Positions 57,861 through 64,000 of a stretch of DNA of 64,000 bases are shown here, one piece after another. Both the position numbers and the translations under genes were made by a program. This DNA is from Deltaproteobacteria bacterium. GTDB taxonomy: Bacteria; Myxococcota_A; UBA9160; UBA6930. The notes under the pieces were generated by a model. That model was not told where the DNA came from. It made no database searches and was given only the letters and a program-made list of their open reading frames with translations. The stretch's first letter is position 1; each line of letters opens with the position of its first letter. The stretch is taken from positions 31,921 through 95,920 of the forward strand of contig VGRF01000001.1 of the NCBI GenBank assembly GCA_016875395.1, read 5' to 3'.

Positions 57861-58625
57861 TTAGGCGCGCAGCAGCTCGAGCAGCCGCTCCACGAGTGCC
57901 GGGCTCCCGAACACGAGCCCGATGCCCTTGCCGCCAGGCCCCGGCGCGAGCGTCTCGCAGCGGCCGCCGGCCTCGGGCACGAGCGCCTGCGTCGCCGCCG
58001 CGTCCCACGGGTTGAGGTTCACGTCGACCATCGCGCCGACGCCCCCTCCGATCACGAGCGCATGACCGAACGCGTCGGTGTAGCCGCGCAGCATGCGCGT
58101 GCTCTCGGCGAGCCGCGTCCACCCGCGCTTCATCCCGAACAGCTCGAACGCGAACGGGTCGCCGTGCGAGACGAGCGCGCGCGCGAGCTCCGTTTCCTGC
58201 GAGCAGCGCACGCTCGCGCCGTTGCGCCGCACGCCGCCGCCGCGGTGCCCAGAGGTGCGCTCGCCGAGCGAGGGCAGATCGATCAGTCCGAGCACGGGCG
58301 CGCCTTCGTCCACGAGTGCGATCAGCGTTCCGTAGAGCGGGAGGCCGCGCGAGAACGAGATCGTCCCGTCGATCGGGTCGACGATCCAGCCGCGCTGACC
58401 CGTTTCGCCGCCGTACTCCTCGCCGAGGATCGGCAGCTCGCGGTCGAAGCTCGCGAGCACCTCGCGGATCGCGCGCTCGGCGGCGCGGTCGGCCTCCGTG
58501 ACGGGCGAGCCGTCGCGCTTGGTCTCGACCGCGACGTTGCGGAAGCGCGGCAGGATCTCGCGGCGGGCAGCATCGGCCGCGGCTTCGGCGCAGCGCAGCG
58601 CCTGCGCGAGATCGAGGCGCGGCAT
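57861..58625 (-). CDS. inositol-monophosphatase family phosphatase (HisN-like)
   Basis: 254 residues. Metal motifs of the family are clear: KRDGSPVTEADRAAERAI, LPILGEEYGGE, and WIVDPIDGTISFSRGLPLYGTLIAL (DPIDGT). MVDVNLNPWDAAATQALVPEAGG completes the WDxAA site. It hydrolyses a sugar- or histidinol-phosphate; the sequence resembles HisN-type histidinol-phosphatases as much as inositol phosphatases. The start is four bases from the stop of the Nudix gene upstream, so they form an operon. Confidence 0.85.
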   Translation of the reverse strand: MPRLDLAQALRCAEAAADAARREILPRFRNVAVETKRDGSPVTEADRAAERAIREVLASFDRELPILGEEYGGETGQRGWIVDPIDGTISFSRGLPLYGTLIALVDEGAPVLGLIDLPSLGERTSGHRGGGVRRNGASVRCSQETELARALVSHGDPFAFELFGMKRGWTRLAESTRMLRGYTDAFGHALVIGGGVGAMVDVNLNPWDAAATQALVPEAGGRCETLAPGPGGKGIGLVFGSPALVERLLELLRA

Positions 58626-58629
58626 CGCG

Positions 58630-59415
58630 CTACTGCAGATCCGCGAGCGGCGCGGCGGTGACCTCGTAGTTCGCTTCCGCCGGGATCACCATCATCTTCA
58701 CGCCGCCGCGCTCCTCGACCTGCGGCAGCACCGTCACCACGGGCTCGCTGCGCGCCGCCGCGATCGCCGCCGCGACCGAGTTGTTACGGCCGAGCTTTCG
58801 GACCTGCATGAACGTGGGGAAGATGATCGTGCGCCGGCCGGCGGCGCGTTCGGCCGCGGCGTCTTCGGGGCGCGTCCACACCGAGTCCACCGACTCGCCG
58901 CCGTCGTGCACCGCGGGCTGATCGGGCGGCGCCGCAACGAGGTAGAAGTGCGTGTCGAAGCGCTTCGGCATGAACACGGGCGTGATCCAGTGCGCGAAAT
59001 GCACGAGCAGGTCGTTCGCGAGACGCAGGTCCTCCGCCTCCACGACCTCGCGCATCGTTCGCTTGCCCTCGTTCAGCGCAGCGCGGTGGCGATCCTCGAT
59101 GCCCTTCAGCTGCGCGCCGGGCACGAGCTCGCGGCTGCCCGCGGGCCGCGCGAGCAGCACGCCGCACTCCTCGAAGGTCTCGCGGATCGCGGCGACGTGA
59201 AGCGAGCGCAGCGCGTCGCTCACGGGCACGTCGAGGCGCGCTGCGAGCGCGGGGTCCGAGTCCGCGTCGTCCACCTTGCCGCCCGGAAACACCATCGCGC
59301 CCGTGGCGAAGTCGATCTGATGGTGGCGCTGCACCATGAACACTTCGAGGCCACTCGCGCCGTCGCGCACGAGCAGGATCGTTGCGGAGGCTTTCGGCTC
59401 GGCGGGCGCTTTCAT
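58630..59415 (-). CDS. NUDIX hydrolase of the NUDT19/RP2p type
   Basis: 261 residues from the ATG at 59413-59415. ASATILLVRDGASGLEVFMVQRHHQIDFATGAMVFPGGKVDDADSD is followed by AAIRETFEECGVLLA. The Nudix box is therefore split by an insert between the G of FPGGK and the RExxEExG part, as in NUDT19-like CoA or nucleotide hydrolases. HWITPVFMPKRFDTHFYLVAAP is also typical of this branch. It may trim acyl-CoA or nucleotide substrates. A long antisense-rich ORF upstream is shadow. It is divergent from the hydrolase at 59441. Confidence 0.82.
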   Translation of the reverse strand: MKAPAEPKASATILLVRDGASGLEVFMVQRHHQIDFATGAMVFPGGKVDDADSDPALAARLDVPVSDALRSLHVAAIRETFEECGVLLARPAGSRELVPGAQLKGIEDRHRAALNEGKRTMREVVEAEDLRLANDLLVHFAHWITPVFMPKRFDTHFYLVAAPPDQPAVHDGGESVDSVWTRPEDAAAERAAGRRTIIFPTFMQVRKLGRNNSVAAAIAAARSEPVVTVLPQVEERGGVKMMVIPAEANYEVTAAPLADLQ

Positions 59416-59440
59416 GCGGGCTCCGATGTAAAGAGGAGCG

Positions 59441-60229
59441 ATGGTGGCCGCGCACGGATTGCATGTCGAGACGCACGGAGCGGGGCCTTCGCTCGTGCTC
59501 GCGCACGGCTTCGGCGGCAGCGCGCGCAACTGGCGCCCGCAGCTGCGAGCGCTGAAGGACGCGTTCGCGGTGACGGTGTACGACGCGCGTGGCCACGCGC
59601 GCAGCGCAAACGTCGCGCGCGCGAGCCAGGCCCGCGCGGAGGCGGTGGTCGCAGACTTCGCGGCCGTCGCGGATGGCGCGAGCGCGGCGCCGCTCGTCGC
59701 GGGCGGGCTCTCGATGGGCGCTGCGACCGCGCTGCGCTTCGCGCTCGCGCATCCAGAGCGCGTGCGCGCGCTCGTGCTGATGGCGCCGCCCGCGGGCCCC
59801 GCTTCGGGGCGCGGCGTCTCCGCGAGCGCGCTCGCGTTCGCGGACGCGATCGAGCGCGACGGGCTCGAAGCCGCGGGCGCGCGCTTCGCGTGGGGCCCGA
59901 ACGCCGGTCTCGACGCGCAGGCCGCCGCCTGGGTGCGCACCGGATTCCTCGAGCACGACGCGCAGTCGCTCGCGCACCTGTTGCGGGAGTATCTCGCGCA
60001 GCTCGAGACGCCCGCCGAGCTGGCGAACTCGCTCGCGCTCCTCGATGTCCCCGCGCTCGTGGTCGTGGGCACGAACGACGCCGCATCGTTGCCCACAGCG
60101 CGCGGGCTCGCCGCGGCGCTGCCCAATGCGCGCCTCGCCGTCGTGCCCGAGGCGGGCCACGTCGTGAATCTCGCGCAGCCCGAGCGAGTGAACGCCGCGC
60201 TGCGCGAGTTCCTCGCCAGCCTCGCCTAG
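59441..60229 (+). CDS. alpha/beta hydrolase
   Basis: 262 residues. LVLAHGFGGSARNWRPQL (oxyanion), VYDARGHARS, and APLVAGGLSMGAATALRFAL with the intact Ser nucleophile. VVVGTNDAASLP supplies the acid and VVPEAGHVVNLAQPERV the His. All parts of the triad are present, unlike in the hydrolase at 6409. It is a cytoplasmic esterase, lactonase or C-C hydrolase. Its TAG shares CTAG with the stop of the convergent sterol desaturase gene. Confidence 0.83.
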   Translation: MVAAHGLHVETHGAGPSLVLAHGFGGSARNWRPQLRALKDAFAVTVYDARGHARSANVARASQARAEAVVADFAAVADGASAAPLVAGGLSMGAATALRFALAHPERVRALVLMAPPAGPASGRGVSASALAFADAIERDGLEAAGARFAWGPNAGLDAQAAAWVRTGFLEHDAQSLAHLLREYLAQLETPAELANSLALLDVPALVVVGTNDAASLPTARGLAAALPNARLAVVPEAGHVVNLAQPERVNAALREFLASLA

Positions 60230-61101
60230 CTCCGGCTCGCGTTCTCGATCGCGCGCCAGCGAAACGGTGAGGCGAGCTGCGCCCAATAGGTCTGCGGGAA
60301 TGCGCCGAGGTTGGGGATGCCGATCTCCTCGGGCGGCTTGCGATCGCGCGGCCAGAAGAAAGTGCCGAACACGAGATCCCACAGGATCAAGTTCGAGCCG
60401 TAGTTGGTGTTCGCCTCGCGCAGGTCCTTCGCGTGATGCCAGCGATGCAGCTCGGCCATCGAGAACACGTAGTTGAGTGGCCCGAGCGAGAGGCGCACGT
60501 TCGAGTGCTGCAGGTAGCCGAACACCGAGGTGAAGAGCGCGAACAGGGCCTGCACGGGCGCGGGGCAGCCGAGCGCGACGAGTGGGATCAGCCCTGCGGT
60601 CGTGTCGACCACGATGTCGAGGGGATGGAAGCGCGCGGCGTTCAGGAAGTAGAGGCGCGGTGCGCTGTGATGCGTGGCGTGGAGACGCCAGAGCGGAGCC
60701 CACTCGTGGGAGAGGCGGTGGCTCCAGTACTGGAAGAGCTCCGCGACCACGAGGGCGAGCGGAAGCTGGGCGAGCAGGGGCCAGCTGTTAGGCCACAGCT
60801 GCGCGGTGCCGAGCGGGGCGAGCGCTGCGGCGAGCGGCGCCAGCAGCGGAGGCACGAGCTGCAGCGTCGCGAACGAGGCCGCAGTCACGGAGACGACGTG
60901 CGCGAGATCGACGGCGACGTCGCGATGCGAGCGCTGCCACGAGGAGAGGTGCGGCCAGAGGCGCTCCGCGACGAGCACGACGAGCGCGCTCGCGAGGAGC
61001 ACGACTGCGGGCTGGCCGCCGCGCGTGACGACCGCCTCGCCCGCGACGAGCGCCGCGCCGAGCACGACCGGGAAGAACAGCAGCTCGACCGCGCGATTCA
61101 T
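60226..61101 (-). CDS. sterol desaturase/fatty acid hydroxylase family membrane protein
   Basis: 291 residues from the ATG at 61099-61101; a GTG four codons earlier is also possible. The three di-iron His boxes are present: YWSHRLSHEWAPLWRLHATHHSAP, then LQHSNVRLSLGP and ELHRWHHAKD. Several membrane helices precede them (AVELLFFPVVLGAALVAG, LLAQLPLALVVAELFQYW). It hydroxylates or desaturates a lipid or sterol with oxygen. A single, non-operonic gene. Confidence 0.87.
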   Translation of the reverse strand: MNRAVELLFFPVVLGAALVAGEAVVTRGGQPAVVLLASALVVLVAERLWPHLSSWQRSHRDVAVDLAHVVSVTAASFATLQLVPPLLAPLAAALAPLGTAQLWPNSWPLLAQLPLALVVAELFQYWSHRLSHEWAPLWRLHATHHSAPRLYFLNAARFHPLDIVVDTTAGLIPLVALGCPAPVQALFALFTSVFGYLQHSNVRLSLGPLNYVFSMAELHRWHHAKDLREANTNYGSNLILWDLVFGTFFWPRDRKPPEEIGIPNLGAFPQTYWAQLASPFRWRAIENASRS

Positions 61102-61145
61102 CTCCGCTGGCACCTCTTTCCGTGAACGCGCGATCGTATCGCGCG

Positions 61146-61673
61146 ATGCAGATCGTTCCGCTCATCTCCGCAGACGCGATTCGCGCGCGCATCGCCGAGC
61201 TCGCGGCGCAGCTCGCGCGCGACTACGCGCACGCGCCGCTCACGCTCGTGTGCATCCTCGAAGGCGCGCGGCGCTTCACGGATGCGCTGGCTATCGAGCT
61301 CGCGAAGCAGCGCGTCGCGCCCGAGCGCGTCGACGTGCGCGTGCGGCGCACACAGGGCACGCGGCTCGAGCCCGTTGCGATCGAGCGATTCGATCCCGAG
61401 GCGCTCGCGGACCGCGAAGTGATCGTGCTCGACGACATCGCGGACGAAGGCGCGACGCTGCGCGCGGTGCTCGACATCGCCGCGCTCGGCGAGCCGCGCT
61501 CGCTGCGCAGCGCCGTGCTCGTCGACAAGCGCGAGCGCCGCGTGGCCGCGGTGAAGCCCGACTACGCGGGCTTCACGGTCGAGTCCGGCTGGGTCGTCGG
61601 CTTCGGGATGGACCTCGACGGCGCGTACCGCGAGCTCGACTTCATCGGCGTGCTCGAGGACGACCGCTTCTAG
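61146..61673 (+). CDS. hypoxanthine phosphoribosyltransferase-like enzyme
   Basis: 175 residues from the ATG at 61146. LTLVCILEGARRFTDALAIEL is the first loop, and VIVLDDIADEGATLRAVLDIAAL is the PRPP-binding motif. VDKRERRVAAVKPDYAGFTVESGWVVGFGMDLDGAYRELDFIGVL is the typical HPRT C-terminus. The loop usually reads LKGA; here it is LEGA. It should salvage hypoxanthine/guanine. Purine context is strengthened by PurO at 62709. TAG overlaps the convergent DUF971 stop through CTAG. Confidence 0.85.
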   Translation: MQIVPLISADAIRARIAELAAQLARDYAHAPLTLVCILEGARRFTDALAIELAKQRVAPERVDVRVRRTQGTRLEPVAIERFDPEALADREVIVLDDIADEGATLRAVLDIAALGEPRSLRSAVLVDKRERRVAAVKPDYAGFTVESGWVVGFGMDLDGAYRELDFIGVLEDDRF

Positions 61674-61993
61674 GCGGACGCGTCGCCGAGCTCGCGCAGG
61701 CGGCGGAACGGGTAGATCCCGCTGCCGTGGCCGTCGCTCCACTCGATCTGGATCGCGTAGCGGCCGACCCCCGCGATCTTCAACGGATGCACGTCGGCGG
61801 GCACGGCGTTCGCGTCGAGGCGCTGCTCGTGGGTCCACTCGTCGACGCACTGCGCACAGCCGCAGGCGAGCCGCAGCGCGCGCACGTCGATGACGCTCTC
61901 GGCGCCGTCCGCCCAGGTGACGCCGAGCGTGCGCGGCCCGCGCTGCTCGATTTTCGTCGGAGTCGTCGCGAGTGTGGGCGCTGCGTCGGACAT
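61670..61993 (-). CDS. DUF971 (GBBH-like N-domain) protein
   Basis: 107 residues. TLGVTWADGAESVIDVRALRLACGCAQCVDEWTHEQRL carries the Cys pair CGCAQC of the family, and IKIAGVGRYAIQIEWSDGHGSGIYPFRRLREL-type strands follow (here LKIAGVGRYAIQIEWSDGHGSGIYPF). DUF971 is the zinc-binding N-domain of gamma-butyrobetaine hydroxylase; stand-alone members are often linked to iron-sulfur carrier proteins. It converges with HPRT and diverges from the F420 reductase gene. Confidence 0.85.
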   Translation of the reverse strand: MSDAAPTLATTPTKIEQRGPRTLGVTWADGAESVIDVRALRLACGCAQCVDEWTHEQRLDANAVPADVHPLKIAGVGRYAIQIEWSDGHGSGIYPFRRLRELGDASA

Positions 61994-62019
61994 GCGAGCA
62001 CGATAGCTTGCGCGCCCCT

Positions 62020-62712
62020 ATGACAGACCCGACTCGCGACTCGAACGCAATCGCAATTCTCGGCGGAACCGGCGACCAAGGCCTCGGCCTCGCGCTGCGC
62101 TTCGCCGCTGCCGGCCGGCCCGTGCGCATCGGCTCGCGCAAAGAGGGCCGCGCGCTCGCGGCGGCGGAAGAAGTGCGCGCGAAGGTGCCCGGCGCAGTTG
62201 TTACGGGCCACGAGAACGCCGACGCGACGCGCCGTGCCGAGATCGTGATTCTCTCGGTGCCGTTCGAGCACACCGCCGGGACCATCAAGGGCCTCGGCGA
62301 CGCGCTGAAGCCGGGCCACATCGTCGTCTCGATGGGCGTGCCGCTCGCCACCGCGATCGGCGACGGCCCGGTGCGCATGATCGGTGTGTGGCAGGGCTCG
62401 TGCGCGGAGCTGGTCGACACGCTCGTGCCCGACGGCGTCGCCACGGTCTCGGCGTTTCAGAACGTCGCCGCGCACCGCCTCCAGCACATGCCCGATCCGG
62501 TCGAGTGCGACGTGATCATCTCCGGCGAGAAGGGGCCGCGCGAGCGCGTCAGCGAGCTGTGCAAGCTGATTCCCGGGATGCGCGCGGTGAACGGCGGGCC
62601 GCTCGCGAACGCGCGCTACGTCGAAGGCTGGACCGCGCTGCTGATCGGGCTCAACGTGCGATACAAGGTGCCGGAAGGCATGGGCTTCCGGCTGACCGGC
62701 CTCCCCGAGTGA
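62020..62712 (+). CDS. NADPH-dependent F420 reductase family protein
   Basis: 230 residues from the ATG at 62020. NAIAILGGTGDQGLGLALRFAAAGRPVRIGSRKEGRA is the F420:NADP oxidoreductase Rossmann motif with the basic NADP residues. AEIVILSVPFEHTAGTIKGLGDALKPGHIVV and MPDPVECDVIISGEKGPRERVSEL follow. It moves hydride between F420 and NADPH. If the organism makes F420, some luciferase-like enzymes in this window could use it. The stop overlaps the GTG of purO by four bases. Its VVTG codons contain TTGTTACGG. Confidence 0.83.
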   Translation: MTDPTRDSNAIAILGGTGDQGLGLALRFAAAGRPVRIGSRKEGRALAAAEEVRAKVPGAVVTGHENADATRRAEIVILSVPFEHTAGTIKGLGDALKPGHIVVSMGVPLATAIGDGPVRMIGVWQGSCAELVDTLVPDGVATVSAFQNVAAHRLQHMPDPVECDVIISGEKGPRERVSELCKLIPGMRAVNGGPLANARYVEGWTALLIGLNVRYKVPEGMGFRLTGLPE

Positions 62713-63443
62713 GCACGGTCCGCGCGCTCGCGCAGGCGAACTTCGCGCGACATCTGGAGGCGAACGCGTATCCCGGACGCGGCCTCGTGTTGGGGCGCGC
62801 GGAGTCCGGCGACGCGTGGCTCCAGGTCTACTGGATCATGGGCCGCAGCGAGAACAGCCGGAACCGCGTGTTCGTCGCGGACGGCGGTGAGCTGCGCACC
62901 GACGCAGCGAATCCCGCGCTCGTGAAGGACCCGTCGCTCATCATCTACGAGGCGATGCTCGAGCTGCCGGGCGTCTACCTCGTGAGCAACGGCGACCAGA
63001 CGCGCACCCTCGCGGACGTGATGGAGAGCGGCGGCCGCTTCGAGGACGCGCTCGAGATGCGCGAGCGCGAGCCGGACGCGCCGAACTACACGCCGCGCAT
63101 TTCGGGGATGCTCGACCTGCGCCTCGGCGAGCCGGTGCTCGCGCTCTCGATCCTGCGTGCAAACGCCGCCGACCCTGCGCTGACCGATCGCAGCACGTTT
63201 CGCCCCGCGCCGCCGCCGCCGGGCTTCGGCCTCGGGCTCACGACTTATCAGGGTGACGGGAATCCGCTGCCGGCCTTTCAGGGCGACCCGCTCTGGCTGC
63301 CGTGCGCGGGAAGTGCGCAAGACGTTGCCGACGCTTACTGGGCGGCGATCGATCGAGAGAACCGCGTCGCGCTCGCAGTGAAGTCGATCCACCGCGACGG
63401 GCGCAGCGAGATCGCGCTTCGGAATCGCTTCGCGCGCTCCTGA
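62709..63443 (+). CDS. IMP cyclohydrolase, PurO-like
   Basis: 244 residues, GTG start overlapping the previous stop (GTGA). NFARHLEANAYPGRGLVLGRAESGDAWLQVYWIMGRSENSRNRVF and the Pro/Gly-rich LTTYQGDGNPLPAFQGDPLW match the IMP_cyclohyd (PurO) family, best known from archaea and also found in bacteria. It would close the purine ring from FAICAR to IMP. It lies close to HPRT. Confidence 0.75.
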   Translation: MSTVRALAQANFARHLEANAYPGRGLVLGRAESGDAWLQVYWIMGRSENSRNRVFVADGGELRTDAANPALVKDPSLIIYEAMLELPGVYLVSNGDQTRTLADVMESGGRFEDALEMREREPDAPNYTPRISGMLDLRLGEPVLALSILRANAADPALTDRSTFRPAPPPPGFGLGLTTYQGDGNPLPAFQGDPLWLPCAGSAQDVADAYWAAIDRENRVALAVKSIHRDGRSEIALRNRFARS

Positions 63444-63877
63444 TCGGCCTCTCTCTCCGCCGCATCGCGTCGAAACGCCGCGACGCTCTGCGTCAAGCGA
63501 GGAAATTCGCGGAGTTACGAGCCCATCCTTCTTGCGGGCAGGTGGAGGTCCCGAGTTTCCGCGTGATCGTCGTCACGGAAGGTGTTCGACCTCCAGGTTT
63601 TGTGGTGGTGGACCGATTGAAGCACCACATCTTGTGGAAAATTCCTTGACTCGATCTCTGCGCGCGAGCTAGAACGGCTCCACGGGGATGAAGTCTCTCC
63701 GGCGGCCTGGGGGTAAACAGGCGGTTGCCGGAGGGATGGGATCTGAGGTGGGAAGGAGGACCTGCCCAGATTCGGGGGCCCCGGGGCAACCCGGGGCCCC
63801 TCTCGTCTCTCGGCGGTGCGAAGCGAGCGGCGGCGCAGCGCGACGGGAAGCAACGTACAAGCGGCTTGGAGTGGACG
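63444..63877 (+). promoter_or_regulatory. nrdJ upstream region: NrdR-like boxes, promoter and structured leader
   Basis: Two boxes with TTGTGG (63600-63605 and 63632-63637), each with a C-rich 5' half, are 32 bases apart; the second reads CCACATCTTGTGG. NrdR boxes are known to be spaced by 31-32 bases. Then TTGACT (63646-63651), an 18-base spacer, and TAGAAC (63670-63675) form a plausible promoter. The leader of nearly 200 bases ends in a very stable hairpin: 63775-63785 with 63790-63800 around a GCAA tetraloop. Confidence 0.5.
63775..63800 (+). ncRNA. GNRA-capped hairpin in the nrdJ leader
   Basis: An 11-base-pair GC stem (63775-63785 with 63790-63800) closed by the tetraloop GCAA. It is followed by TCTCGTCTCTCGG, a weak pyrimidine run, 78 bases before the nrdJ start. 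It could be an attenuator or part of a larger leader fold. Confidence 0.55.
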
Positions 63878-64000
63878 GTGAGCGACATCGAGCGAGACAC
63901 GAACGCGGGAGATCACGCAACGTCGGGCGCGGCGAAGCGGAGCCGTACACGCGCGCAGCGTCCCGCCGGTCTCACGATGCAGCGCTTCTTCACGAAGCCC
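63878..64000 (+). CDS. nrdJ: vitamin B12-dependent ribonucleotide reductase, N-terminal end (partial)
   Basis: 41 codons from the GTG at 63878; the gene leaves the window. The protein begins SDIERDTNAGDHATSG, a flexible start, and reaches GLTMQRFFTKP, which matches the opening of bacterial class II reductases (LTxxRxFTKPG-hPFDE). That enzyme makes deoxynucleotides with adenosylcobalamin. The call rests on a short stretch, supported by the NrdR-like boxes upstream. Confidence 0.6.
   Translation, partial: MSDIERDTNAGDHATSGAAKRSRTRAQRPAGLTMQRFFTKP

Noticed and set aside
63754..63766. B12-box-like AGGACCTGCC in the nrdJ leader, suggesting a cobalamin riboswitch
   Set aside because: The other conserved core blocks of that riboswitch are not found around it.
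1..64000. CRISPR arrays, tRNA/rRNA genes, transposases or prophage genes
   Set aside because: I looked for regular spacers, rRNA-like blocks, cloverleafs and transposase motifs and saw none; a tRNA could still be missed by eye.

Overview
The window is 64 kb of very GC-rich (roughly 70 %) bacterial chromosome. It is packed with short operons on both strands, with many 4-base start/stop overlaps and frequent GTG starts. It starts inside argC (C-terminus only) and ends inside nrdJ (N-terminus only). There is no rRNA, tRNA, CRISPR array, transposase or phage module that I can see. The gene content is that of an uncultured high-GC degrader, of the sort seen in Myxococcota, Binatota or actinobacteria-like metagenome bins (inference only): four cytochromes P450, three luciferase-like flavin oxidoreductases, several SDR dehydrogenases, CoA-ester enzymes (MaoC-type hydratases, enoyl-CoA hydratase, thiolase, acyl-CoA dehydrogenase), three APH-like phosphotransferases, amidohydrolases, and an F420-type NADPH reductase. 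Layout: 0-3.9 kb, argC end, a split MaoC/FAS1-like hydratase pair, enoyl-CoA hydratase, NnrU-like membrane protein and an esterase. 4-13 kb, a frameshifted propeller lipoprotein, a flavin oxidoreductase coupled to an alpha/beta hydrolase that lacks its nucleophile, PhzF, ArsC-type reductase, small proteins, SDR, EthD protein and a kinase-like phosphotransferase. 13-19 kb, P450 and phosphotransferase around a TetR-type operator palindrome, then a SEFIR-domain gene of foreign composition and a DUF3604 protein. 19-24.6 kb, HupE/UreJ, PPIase, a YiiX-like papain-fold enzyme, a secreted propeller, a flavin oxidoreductase, and a ferric-reductase-like gene cut by an in-frame TAG. 24.7-31.8 kb, phosphotransferase, two tandem paralogous P450s, amidohydrolase, a secreted Cys-rich protein and an adenylate cyclase. 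31.8-44.3 kb, a probable selenoprotein of the AhpD/carboxymuconolactone decarboxylase family, a P450, BrnT toxin debris with an antitoxin-like gene, amidohydrolase, a type II sulfide:quinone oxidoreductase broken by TAG next to a cysteine synthase, a Rieske protein with a PQQ dehydrogenase carrying the lanthanide Asp signature, SDR, and a MazEF-type pair. 44.3-64 kb, thiolase, sulfotransferase, flavin oxidoreductase, PEP-mutase-like lyase, an unknown gene coupled to a DapB-like reductase, SDR, CDP-alcohol transferase, GH13 glucosidase with SurE, a (2S)-methylsuccinyl-CoA-dehydrogenase-like enzyme, an Ala/Asp-rich lipoprotein, IMPase, Nudix, hydrolase, sterol desaturase, HPRT, DUF971, F420 reductase, PurO and the nrdJ leader. 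How the genes may work together: P450, flavin oxidoreductase, SDR and CoA-thioester genes suggest oxidative breakdown of lipids, terpenoids or aromatics. The methylsuccinyl-CoA-dehydrogenase-like enzyme hints at the B12-dependent ethylmalonyl-CoA route, and nrdJ is also B12-dependent. HPRT and PurO sit together as a purine cluster. The most striking observations are the in-frame TGA with a SECIS-like hairpin at 32147-32179, the SEFIR gene, and a short word TTGTTA(G/C)G scattered on both strands, in several reading frames, far more often than base composition predicts.
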